Source: Pseudomonadota bacterium (GTDB lineage Bacteria > Myxococcota_A > Polyangia > Haliangiales > Haliangiaceae). From it: DNA of 52,973 nucleotides. The stretch is taken from assembly GCA_022360315.1 (NCBI GenBank), contig JAKSDA010000610.1, positions 1 to 52,973 of the forward strand. Reading direction: 5' to 3'. The position numbers and the translations under genes were made by a program. Under the pieces are notes generated by a model, which did not search any database, was not told where the DNA came from, and saw only the letters and a program-made list of their open reading frames with translations. Below are positions 36,023 through 45,300 of the stretch, in pieces; position 1 is the first letter of the stretch, and every line of letters starts with the position of its first letter.

Positions 36023-37516
36023 GTGGCCGACCCTATCAAGGACCAGTCAGCGGGCGGCAAGGCCCGAGTCAAACCGACTGCCGGTCCAGTCGGGGCCGAC
36101 GGTCCGGGCAAGCTGGAGGAGCCAGCCAAGGCCGATGGTCCAGCCAGGGCTGATGATCCGGCCAAGACCGATGGTCCAGCCAGGGCCGACGGTTTAGCTC
36201 GGACCGACGGTTTGACTCGGGCCGATGGTCCCGCTCAGGTAGACGGTGCCGCAGGAGCGAACGGTGAATCAAACAGAGACGGTGCCGACCGCATCTCGCT
36301 GTCTCGCCGGGGTCGCGCCGCGCGCTACGTGATCGTGTTGATCCGCCAGCTCGTCCATCAATGGGCGCGCGACCGCTGCCCGCAGCAGGCGTCTTCGCTG
36401 GCCTTTCAGACTGTTTTGTCGGTCGTACCGCTGTTGGCTGTGGCGCTCGCGGCATTGCGCCTGTGGGGTAATGAAGCCGAGTCGGTCTTTGTCGATTTTT
36501 TGTCTCGCGAGTTTCTCCCGGTGTCGCGCGAGATCATCTCCGAGCAACTGACCGAGTGGTCCAAAAAGATCAACATGTCATCGCTGGGCATCGTCGGGCT
36601 CATCACCACGGTGCTCCTGGCCTTTGTCATGGTGAACAACCTGGAAAAGGCAATCAACGCCATCTGGCGGGCCGAGAAGAGGCGCTCGCTGGCGCAGAAG
36701 TTCGTCGTATTCTACGCCACGGCGACTCTCGCACCGCTGCTTTTGGGCGCTTCGTTGTACGAGGCGGCGCGGTTCGGCTTGACCAAGGGCGGGGCCGGCC
36801 TGCTGGTCAGCCTGATAACCAGTTTTGGGGCACTGTTTTTGGCCAATATGTTTCTCCCGGCAGTGCGGGTGCGGGTCAGCTCTGCAGCAGTTGGCGCTGC
36901 CGTCTCGACGCTTCTCTTCGAAGTTGCCAAGCACGCTTTTAACGCCTACGTGACCAATCTTGCCTTCTCCAAGTTTTCTGGCATCTACGGCGCGCTGGCC
37001 GTGCTGCCGCTGTGGCTGGTGTGGATTTATTACAGCTGGCTGGTTTTTCTGCTCGGGGTTGAGCTTGCCTATGCAGCGCAGAATTTGAGCTTCTTGCAGC
37101 GTCGCGACCGACGCAGTCCAATGTCCCTGGAAAACGAGATCGTACAGCGAGTAAACGGCGTGGTGGCTGCACGGGTCATGATGGCGATTTCATCCGCGTA
37201 CAGGAGTGGCAAAAAAACTGTTTCTCGCCATACGCTCGAGGAAACCTTCGATCTGTCCGGCGAGGTTCTGGGCCGCATTGCGGCCCGTCTCAAAGAGCAC
37301 GATCTGATCATAGAGGTCGATGGCGAGCAGTCGGGCTATTTGCCAGCCCGGCCGCCCGGTGAAATCTCGCTGTCCGATGTTCTCGACGCCTTTCGCAGCG
37401 ATGACGTGGTCCGCCTGGCCACCGCGGCCAATACCCGTCTGGACCGGGTGCTCGCCGAAATCGACCACGACACGCGACAGCGCACCAGAGACCTCGCGTT
37501 CGACCAGCTCGATTAA
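36023..37516 (+). CDS. YihY/BrkB-family membrane protein
   Basis: 497 residues from the GTG at 36023, 10 bp after the previous stop; an ATG at 35930 would overlap that gene. Residues 35-82 are eight hexapeptide units of ARADGP type, likely disordered and cytoplasmic. Six hydrophobic segments follow, with the family's QQASSLAFQTVLSVVPLLAV and SGIYGALAVLPLWLVWIYYSW. The C-terminal 160 residues form a soluble part with a winged-helix-like segment (HTLEETFDLSGEVLGRIAARL). The family was once called ribonuclease BN but is now thought to be a transporter or envelope protein of uncertain function. Confidence 0.85.
   Translation: MADPIKDQSAGGKARVKPTAGPVGADGPGKLEEPAKADGPARADDPAKTDGPARADGLARTDGLTRADGPAQVDGAAGANGESNRDGADRISLSRRGRAARYVIVLIRQLVHQWARDRCPQQASSLAFQTVLSVVPLLAVALAALRLWGNEAESVFVDFLSREFLPVSREIISEQLTEWSKKINMSSLGIVGLITTVLLAFVMVNNLEKAINAIWRAEKRRSLAQKFVVFYATATLAPLLLGASLYEAARFGLTKGGAGLLVSLITSFGALFLANMFLPAVRVRVSSAAVGAAVSTLLFEVAKHAFNAYVTNLAFSKFSGIYGALAVLPLWLVWIYYSWLVFLLGVELAYAAQNLSFLQRRDRRSPMSLENEIVQRVNGVVAARVMMAISSAYRSGKKTVSRHTLEETFDLSGEVLGRIAARLKEHDLIIEVDGEQSGYLPARPPGEISLSDVLDAFRSDDVVRLATAANTRLDRVLAEIDHDTRQRTRDLAFDQLD
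36125..36268 (+). repeat. 18-bp degenerate tandem repeat, eight units
   Basis: Eight 18-bp units, such as GCCGATGGTCCAGCCAGG in rotated form, encode ARADGP-like hexapeptides in the BrkB-family protein. They vary at several positions but stay in frame. Confidence 0.8.
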
Positions 37517-37649
37517 CCGTCACGGATCAGTATTGTATTGAGACGAGGGCGGTCAAGCGAGACACTGGACCGTAGTGTCCGATTGGACCGACATCAAGCC
37601 CGGCTCGATACGACCGGACAGGTTCATGCCTTTAAGTAAGGAGTGATGC

Positions 37650-40103
37650 ATGAGACACTGCAGACGGACGAGTAGCTTTATTCTGTTGCTAATGCTCGGC
37701 TCGGTTGGCTGTGGCGACAATGTCGATAGTCGAACCCAACCCCCGACCGCCTCGGTAACCGACGAGCTTTTTGCCAGGAGATACGTTGCCGCTGGAGATC
37801 GCGCCTATGTTATCGGTATGGCTGACGGTAGCTTCGCACCAGCCGGTTGGCATATCCGGGGCGAACTGGGCGGGGTATGGGCTCATCCGATCAAGCTCCT
37901 GGACGGCTACTGGTTTGCCATCGATGGCGCCTGGTTGCCCGATGCGATCAGGCAGACCACTGGAGTCGCGTATGCGGAGCTGGAGTTTCCGCAAAAAAGC
38001 GGCCTTACTGTCACCCGCGTGGAGTTCTCGCCCGACTCGGCGCCAGTTGTCGTGGTCGAATTGACTGTCAAAAACCATACTGACGCCGCTCGTTCTGCCC
38101 GGCTTACCATGGAGATGCGCAGCGAGCTGATGGGTTCGTATCCGTGGGGGTGGACCAGTCCGGATGCGGCGGCAGTGAACGGCAAAGACGACGGCATGTT
38201 CGAGGCCGGGCAGCTTTTTTTCACCGAGCCGGACAAGCCGTGGACGGCAATTGTCGCAGCTGTGCCAGAGCCGGCGAGCCTTGCGGTCGGGGATGAGTAC
38301 TGGGGTCCCGTGACAGCAGCACAACGGCCCGATTACCTCGAGTACGGCAACGGAACCGGCGGCCAGCTCGAGTGGGATTTGAGCGTTCCACCCCAGGGCA
38401 AACAGACCCTGTGGATCGCGATCGCGGGCTCTCATACGTCGAAAAGCGAGGCGCAGAGTGCCATTGACCTCGGGCTTGATGACCCCGAAAAACTGTTGGA
38501 AGAGAAGATCGCGGCCCGGATGGATCTGCTCGCCCTGTCCGAGATAGACCTGCCCGAGCCGCGCATCAAGGACGCCTTTGACTGGAGCAAGTTAAACATG
38601 GCCGACTTGCGCATCACGGTCACCGATATGCAAATTCGCGACGTCAACGAGGGCAAGGACTATCCCGAGCCAGTCGGCACGCTGGCTAAGATCACTGGGA
38701 TCGGTGCCGGCTTTCCCGATTATCCCTGGTATTTCGGCACTGACGGCGCGTATACGTCGTTTCCCCTGGTCGTTTCCGGGCAGTGGGACACGGCGATGGA
38801 CCATCTGCGTGGCATCCGCGACGTGTCGATCGCGATCAACGGCAATACGGGCAAGGTGGTACACGAAGTTATGACCGATGGCTCGGTGTATTTTGGCAAC
38901 AACGCGGCTTCGGGCAACACCAATGAGACCGCGCAATTTATCATCGCCGTGGACCTTTTGTGGCGCTGGACTGGCGACGATGAATTCCGCGACGAGATGT
39001 TCGAGTTCATGAAAAACGGGCTGCAGTTCATCACGTCGTCTCTCGATGTGGACGGCGACGGCTGGTCCGAGGGTCACGGCATGGTCGAACGGCCGGGAAT
39101 GGGCTCGGAAAAGCTCGATGTAACCGCTTATACCTGGCTTGCCCTGGTCGCCCTGAAGCGCATGGCCGAGGCCGTGGCAGACACCGATACAGCCACCTGG
39201 GCAAGACTCAAGCACGAGGCTCTGGATGAGGCGTTTGTGACCACATGGTGGATGCCCGATGAGAATCGCTACGCCGATTCGCTGTGCAATGCGGGCGATG
39301 AACTGGATCCGCCTGCGGATGCAGTAAATATCTGTACTGCCCCCGACACCCAGCTTCAGCAGCGCCACTGGATCAATGCTGTGCCCATGGAAGTCAAACT
39401 CGGAGCACGGCAATACGCTGAGTTCGCTCTCGAAGAACTCGAGGCCCATAGCGGTCCGTGCGGCCTCTACCACACCGGGCATATGGGTGGGCCCAAGCTG
39501 GAAGGCGAGCTCAAATGCTGGACCTTGCCAAACTCGGTCATGGCAGTGGCCGAGGCCAACTACGGCCGACTGCGCGATAACCAGGCCTTGTTCTACATCC
39601 GGGCCATCGCCGACCTGTTGAATCTGGAAATGCCCGGCGCCCTGCCCGAGATATCGTCCAGCCCACAATACAACCCGTTTGCCGACCTTCGAGAGCGCGC
39701 CATGTTCATGCAGGCGTGGTCGCCGTACGGGGTGCAGTGGCCGATTATTCACCACTTCCTCGGCGTCGATCCAGATGTACCTGCCAAGCGCCTGAAAGTC
39801 ATACCCGACGTACCCGAATCATGGCCGCTTTTGTCGGTAAAGAACCTGCGGGTCGGAACCGGCACCATCGAGGTTGCAGCGCGGCGCGACCCCGGCGGCA
39901 TCTACACCACCGAGGTCAAGGCCGAGCCGGGCATGACCTTGATCATCGGCCATACCCTGCCACGAGACGCCGACATCCAGTCGGTTTTACTCGATGGAGT
40001 GCCAGTACAACAACCGATCAGCGGCGGCACGCTGCGCGGACTCGAAGTCCACGTCGAGACCGATACCGACTCTCTTCACACCTTGGTGGTAATAGCTCGC
40101 TGA
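37650..40103 (+). CDS. Six-hairpin glycosidase-like lipoprotein
   Basis: 817 residues. The signal peptide ends at Cys21 (GSVGC), so it is probably a lipoprotein facing the periplasm or outside. An N-terminal beta-sandwich domain (to about residue 290) precedes an alpha/alpha-barrel recognised by PWYFGTDGAYTSF, DVDGDGWSEGHGMVE and KLDVTAYTWLAL, as in amylo-alpha-1,6-glucosidase and glucoamylase relatives. A C-terminal beta domain closes the chain. It likely hydrolyses an alpha-linked glucan or other polysaccharide; the bond is undetermined. AAGGAG lies before the ATG. It appears monocistronic. Confidence 0.8.
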   Translation: MRHCRRTSSFILLLMLGSVGCGDNVDSRTQPPTASVTDELFARRYVAAGDRAYVIGMADGSFAPAGWHIRGELGGVWAHPIKLLDGYWFAIDGAWLPDAIRQTTGVAYAELEFPQKSGLTVTRVEFSPDSAPVVVVELTVKNHTDAARSARLTMEMRSELMGSYPWGWTSPDAAAVNGKDDGMFEAGQLFFTEPDKPWTAIVAAVPEPASLAVGDEYWGPVTAAQRPDYLEYGNGTGGQLEWDLSVPPQGKQTLWIAIAGSHTSKSEAQSAIDLGLDDPEKLLEEKIAARMDLLALSEIDLPEPRIKDAFDWSKLNMADLRITVTDMQIRDVNEGKDYPEPVGTLAKITGIGAGFPDYPWYFGTDGAYTSFPLVVSGQWDTAMDHLRGIRDVSIAINGNTGKVVHEVMTDGSVYFGNNAASGNTNETAQFIIAVDLLWRWTGDDEFRDEMFEFMKNGLQFITSSLDVDGDGWSEGHGMVERPGMGSEKLDVTAYTWLALVALKRMAEAVADTDTATWARLKHEALDEAFVTTWWMPDENRYADSLCNAGDELDPPADAVNICTAPDTQLQQRHWINAVPMEVKLGARQYAEFALEELEAHSGPCGLYHTGHMGGPKLEGELKCWTLPNSVMAVAEANYGRLRDNQALFYIRAIADLLNLEMPGALPEISSSPQYNPFADLRERAMFMQAWSPYGVQWPIIHHFLGVDPDVPAKRLKVIPDVPESWPLLSVKNLRVGTGTIEVAARRDPGGIYTTEVKAEPGMTLIIGHTLPRDADIQSVLLDGVPVQQPISGGTLRGLEVHVETDTDSLHTLVVIAR

Positions 40104-40605
40104 GTGGAGGCGAACGCTACCCCGCGAGGGCCCGCGCCACAACAATAGAGGGCTGGGCTTGATCACCGCCGGATGCGGAATTCCCACAGTAACTAGCAGT
40201 CGCCAACAAGTTTTTGACTGCCAAAGAATCGATTAATACTCGCCCGACACCCGACTTCCACAGAGCTGCTATATCCCTATTGAGTTTTACTCATCGTTCA
40301 ATCCACAACTCTCGACCGATTCAGTTTATGGCCGATCGCACATGCCGACTCGCAACCTGTCGTGGCAAAGCCACCGCCCTTACACCCTCCGAGTCAGTTC
40401 CGTGAAGTTAATTACAGTTGTGTTGCAGATTGACTCTATTGTGATGCTGTTTCAACGTTTGTTCCATTACGAATAAATTATGGTGTGGAACGCATATGTG
40501 GCAAAAGGTGATAAAATGTAGGTCTAAACTATTGCACTCATACTGGACTATGCTTTACTAGACCTATGGATAGGCAGGGGCTCCTTGACTACATCGGAGT
40601 ACCTC
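40104..40605 (+). promoter_or_regulatory. A+T-rich intergenic region upstream of the RiPP-like precursor
   Basis: 502 bp with no gene that I can support. From about 40,400 it is visibly richer in A+T than the surrounding genes. TTGCAC at about 40534 with TATGCT 11 bases on, and GATAAAAT near 40510, are possible promoter parts but none has proper spacing on both sides. No hairpin-plus-T terminator for the glycosidase is clear. Confidence 0.3.
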
Positions 40606-40767
40606 ATGAACAAGACAAAGCGAGCCCGCAAACGACTACAACTAGCCAAAAATACTGTGAAAGAGTTGTCTAGCTCGGTTCTTGAAGGCATTGCAGGAGG
40701 CGACGGCGTTGCCCCTAAGGAATCGGATCCCAGACGTCCAACCGCCGATGATACTTGTTTTTGCTGA
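40606..40767 (+). CDS. RiPP precursor-like peptide with class I lanthipeptide-type leader
   Basis: 53 residues from the ATG at 40606, which has GGAG six bases upstream; an upstream in-frame ATG at 40585 has no such site. The leader is basic at first and then shows the pattern L-x-L-x-K-x-T-V-x-x-L followed by LEGIAGG (residues 11-32), the arrangement of class I lanthipeptide leaders that end in a double-Gly cleavage site. The putative core (33-53) has Ser40, Thr46 and Thr50 and ends C-F-C. No LanB, LanC, YcaO, protease or transporter gene is in the window. The next gene, 121 bp on, is a kinase. A RiPP precursor whose enzymes lie elsewhere is the best reading. Confidence 0.65.
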   Translation: MNKTKRARKRLQLAKNTVKELSSSVLEGIAGGDGVAPKESDPRRPTADDTCFC

Positions 40768-40888
40768 GTAAAAGATTCGACCAATAGTTTTTGTGCAGAT
40801 GACACGAGTGTTTCAGTGAACAAGATGACAATGCTGACCCGGCATGATGAGGTAAACTCGGCTTATTGCGTTCCTCGTGTGTGGGTCG

Positions 40889-42322
40889 ATGAAACCGGGT
40901 ACAGTGATCGAATCTCGCTTCGAGATTCTCGTAAAAACGGGTGCGGGGGCCGGGGGCTGGGTGTTTATGGGCAGGGATCGGCAGTCTGGACACTCGGTCG
41001 CGGTCAAGCTCCTCGACCCTCATGAATCCGACTTTCAGCGTTTCGAGCGAGAGTCGGCTCTATTGACCGAATTTTCCCACCCCGGGATCGTGCGCTACGT
41101 GGCCCACGGGCGCATCGGCAGTCGTCGCTACCTGGTCATGGAGTGGGTCGAGGGGCAGACCCTGCGCGAGCGTCTCATCCACGGATTCACGGTACGCGAG
41201 AGTATCGATGTGGTCTGTCGGATCGCCGAGGCGCTCGCGGCAGTGCACGAGAGAGGTATCGTGCACCGCGATATCAAGCCCTCGAACATCATGTTTCCCG
41301 CGGGTCTGGACGATCAGATCAAACTCGTCGATTTTGGCATTGCGCGCAAGGTCGGCCAGCCGAGCAGTATGACCCGCACGGGTTTGATCATCGGCACGCC
41401 CGGCTACATGTCTCCGGAGCAGGTCCTCGGAGAACGTCACGTCGATGCGCGTTCCGACGTTTTTTCGCTCGGGTGCATTCTTTACGCGTGCCTGTGCGGG
41501 CGTCCGGCATTTGTCGCCACTCACATGGCATCGACATTGACCGCGATCTTGTTTTTTGATCCGGCCCGCCTCGATCTTTTGTGCCCCGAGGCGCCCGGTC
41601 CGATCCGCGACCTGGTCAAACGCATGCTGGCCAAGGATCCGGCCGATCGGCCGAGCAACGCAGCAGCGGTGGCAGCCGAGTTGGCCGGCGTTATCGAGGT
41701 GCCCGATTCGCTGCGCCGCCCGTTCCAGCCCAAGGTCGCGCCATACTCACACCAGACCCCGCTGGCCAATTCGTTCGAGTTGATGACGACGAAAACCGTC
41801 GGCGATCCGGCTTTGCGCTATCCAAATGAAGGTGCACCGGTCTTTGTTCTGGCCTCGATGGACGAGGAGCTGCGCGGCGATCGTTCCGAATACGATGAGT
41901 ACCACGGCGACGAGGAGGTCGAGGATCGGGCCGGTCCGGTTCGCGATATCGTCACCCATCACAGCGGACTCTCAGCGGTTCTGGCCGATGGAACGTTTGT
42001 CGCCATGTTTCCAGCCGGACAGAGTCAGGCCGAACAAACCATACAGGCGGCCAATTGCGCTCTCGAGTTGCGCCGTATGGTTCCGCTTGCGCCCATGGTC
42101 ATCGGGGTCGGTGACTTCAAACCGGCCACCACGGTCCTCGATCGGCTGGTCGAATCGCTCATCGAGGAATCGTTCCGCGGGGTTCTCGATGACCCGCCAG
42201 GCACAGGCGGCGACGACGATACTCTGCCCATTCGGCTGGACAGTTCTCTCAGTGAATTTTTGGCCGAAAAGTTCGATGTGAGCCAGGAAGGCAAATCGCA
42301 CTACCTGCGACCGCGTGACTGA
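40889..42322 (+). CDS. Ser/Thr protein kinase with degenerate cyclase-like C-terminal domain
   Basis: 477 residues from the ATG at 40889; a GTG at 40877 is possible. Kinase motifs: G18-A-G-A-G-G-W-V, Lys40, HRDIKPSN (126-133), DFG (148-150), GTPGYMSPEQ. There is no membrane segment. Residues from about 310 on resemble a class III nucleotide cyclase in outline (SGLSAVLADGTFVAMF, a helix with ANCALELRR, then VIGVGDF) but lack the metal-binding aspartates, so this half is likely a sensor or adaptor. It ends LRPRD. It follows the lanthipeptide-like precursor without a visible terminator and converges on the giant kinase gene 36 bp away. Confidence 0.85.
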   Translation: MKPGTVIESRFEILVKTGAGAGGWVFMGRDRQSGHSVAVKLLDPHESDFQRFERESALLTEFSHPGIVRYVAHGRIGSRRYLVMEWVEGQTLRERLIHGFTVRESIDVVCRIAEALAAVHERGIVHRDIKPSNIMFPAGLDDQIKLVDFGIARKVGQPSSMTRTGLIIGTPGYMSPEQVLGERHVDARSDVFSLGCILYACLCGRPAFVATHMASTLTAILFFDPARLDLLCPEAPGPIRDLVKRMLAKDPADRPSNAAAVAAELAGVIEVPDSLRRPFQPKVAPYSHQTPLANSFELMTTKTVGDPALRYPNEGAPVFVLASMDEELRGDRSEYDEYHGDEEVEDRAGPVRDIVTHHSGLSAVLADGTFVAMFPAGQSQAEQTIQAANCALELRRMVPLAPMVIGVGDFKPATTVLDRLVESLIEESFRGVLDDPPGTGGDDDTLPIRLDSSLSEFLAEKFDVSQEGKSHYLRPRD

Positions 42323-42358
42323 TCCGACGCTCGAAGTACCGTCAAGAGTGCCGTTGAA

Positions 42359-45300
42359 TCAGCGGAGTGAAGGACCGCTCTGACGCTCAGTCCTGCGCTC
42401 ACACGCCGAGCGGTCGGTTTTGACTCGCTTGAGCTGGCCCTCGTCGAGCACGTAGGTGACCCGGCACGCCGCAAAGGCAGCGATCTGATCCGTGCTGCGG
42501 TCATCGTAGGAGACATTCCAGATGCTTGCTGTCTGGCCGTGTGCGATCAGGAGTGAGCGCCCGTCCTGGTTGAACTCGACCGACCAGGCTGGAGTCAGGT
42601 AGAGTTCGATCGACCACAGCAACCGGCCGGACACCACGTCCCACACCTTGACGGTACCGTCTTGGCTCGCTGTGGCGATCAGGATCTCATCGGGGCTGAA
42701 CACAGCATGGGTGACTGCGTCGGTGTGTTCTTCTAGCGAGGTGACCAGTCCACCCGAGGTGGTCCACACCTTGGCTGTTTTGTCTTCGGCTGCAGTGACC
42801 AGATATCGTCCGCTGTGGCTGAAGCGCACCGAGTTGACCTGCAGGGTATGCTCGGTCAGGGTGAGCAGAGACTGTCCGCTCGCAGCGTCCCACATGCGTA
42901 TGGTCTTATCGACACTGGCGGTCGCCAAAAGACGGCCTTCGGGGTGAAAATCTGCCGATGTCACAGCGGCCTGGTGTCCGTCGAGGGTGTAGAGCAACGC
43001 GCCAGTGCGAGCGTCCCACAGCCTGGCCGTGCGATCGGAGCCCGATGTGATGATGCGAACTCCGGCCCGATCATAGATAGCATGGCGGATTGACAGGCCT
43101 TGTCCGCCGAGTTTGTGAACCGGCCTGGCCTCAGTTATGTCCCACACCACGGCAGCTGCTCCACCAGCAGCAACCAATCGCGTGCCGTCCGAACTCCAGG
43201 ACACACTGGCCCGCTTGTATTTGGTCTCTGCAGTGGCCAAATTGCCGTCGGTCCGTCCTTCCTGCACTGCAGCCAGTTCATTGCCCTGGCGATCCCATAC
43301 CCGCACGGTGCCATCGTCGTGCACAGTGGCGATTTGTTGGTGATCGGGGCTGTGCGCGGCGCCCAGCACCACGCTGCCGCGTGGTTTCGAGGCCAGGGTG
43401 TGGAAGGTCTGCCGTGCATTCCAGATCCGCGCCGTTCCATCGAAACTCGCCGTGACCACCCTGGTGCCGGTACGGTCGAAGTGACCGGTCCAAAGCGCGT
43501 CGCGGTGGCCGATATACGTCCACAGCGGCAGGCCGGTACGCGCGTCCCACATCCTTACCGTGCTGTCTCGACTCGCGGTCAAAATGCGACTCCCGTCCGG
43601 GCTGTAGCCGGCAAAGATGATGCCGCCGGTGTGTCCCTCGAGACTCAAAACCAGCTTTCCGGTGTGGGCATTCCACACCTTGGCCGTGCGATCCTCGCTC
43701 GCCGTGACCAGGTGGGTGCCGCCGGGGTCGAACGATGCCCAGGTGACCTGAGCATCGTGTTCGGCCAACGGGATAGGTGCCCCGCCGAGGATTGAAAACA
43801 ACAACGCCTTCCTGCCCCAACTGGCAGTGGCGACCCGCGAGCCGTCGTCACTGATATCGATGGCAGGGATCAGTCCTCCGTGCCCGGCGACCGCGGCCAC
43901 GTAGGAGCTGGCCTCGATATCCCATATGCGGGCAGTCTGATCAAAGCTGCCCGTGACCAGGTGCTGACCGGTGGGGCTCAACGCGGCCGAGGTCAATCTC
44001 GCCGTATGTCCCTCCAGGGTGGTCAGCAGTTGCCCGCTCCCGGCATCCCATATTTTGGCTGTCTTGTCGGTGCTCGCAGTGGCCAGTTTTGTGCCATCGC
44101 CGGTGAATCCGATCCACATGACCTTGTCGTCGTGCTTTCCCGACCATTGCATCTGTCCGGTTGCAGTGTCCCACAGGATGACTTTGCCATCCCAGCCTGC
44201 GCTCGCCAGACGCGACCCATCGGGGTTGAAGCGAGCCATCCATACCGGCTCCGAGTGGCCCTCGAGTGTCGACCGGACCGTCCCATCCCCGGCATCCCAC
44301 AACACCACTTTGCCGTCGTGGCCCGCGGTCGTGACCAGCGAGCCGTCGGGGCTGAACTGGACCGACAATACGGCTCCGTCGTGGCCGGCCAGAACCCGCA
44401 GCTGCCCGGCCAGCGCCTCGGTCGCGCGGGCCAGCAAAAAACCCGGAATGTGCCCGGCGGCTCCGCCGCGCCGCGCCTCGGCCAGATACACGAACGCCCG
44501 CATCGGATCGCCGGAGAGGAGCGCCTGGCGGCCCTGTTCCACGTAGAGATCGAGCAAGCGGCGTTCGGACTCGGTGGCAAACGCCTCGGCACGATCTCGT
44601 TCCTGGCCGGCGCGCCGGTGTAGCTGAGACAAAATGACCAGTCCGGTCGCGAGAACCAGAAACGCCGTGATCAACACGAGTCGTTTATGCTGCCGGCCGC
44701 GTGCCTCTTCGCGCATGCTGGCCCGGGCAAAGCCCTGCTCGTCATCGGTCAGCGACCCGCGGTAGCGCGAGTACCAGACCCGGTACTCCAAAAGGGCGTC
44801 TCCCCGCCAGAGCAGCCCTCTGGGCCGCTTGCGTTCCACCCACTGCCGGGCTGCGGCACGCAGCTGGTCGCGCAGACGAGCGCTCTCGGCATCTTCTCGT
44901 TGCCATCTGACCAGGCGCGGCCACGACGAGAGCAGAGCCTCGTGTACCACCTCGACTCGATCGTCACCAGATTCACCCTCCGAGGCCACGAGCAGACGGG
45001 CCTTGATCAGCTCCTCGAGTACAGTGTCGGACTGCTCGCTGCCGCCGAGCATTTGCTTCAATTCGCGTCTGGTGAGAATCGCGCGGGTTCCGTCGGCCGT
45101 GACCAGCTGGCGAAATACCTCGCGAACCATGGCCTGTTGCTCTTCCGCCATATCGGCCAGAGTGGCCTCGGCGTGCTGGGCCAGCGCTCCGCCAACTCCG
45201 CCGAGGGCCTCGTAGGCCCGCCGGGACAGCCGGTGAAAATGCCGATCGCGCATGTCCCACAGTTTCGAGGCAGTGAACGACAAAAGGGCCAGAGCTCCCG

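Noticed and set aside
38592..39755. 387-codon open frame opposite the glycosidase-like gene
   Set aside because: No recognisable domain, no ribosome binding site, and the plus-strand frame is full length with a lipoprotein signal.
40490..40530. Sigma-54 promoter before the RiPP-like peptide
   Set aside because: TGGCA is present but the matching GC at the -12 position is not at the right distance.
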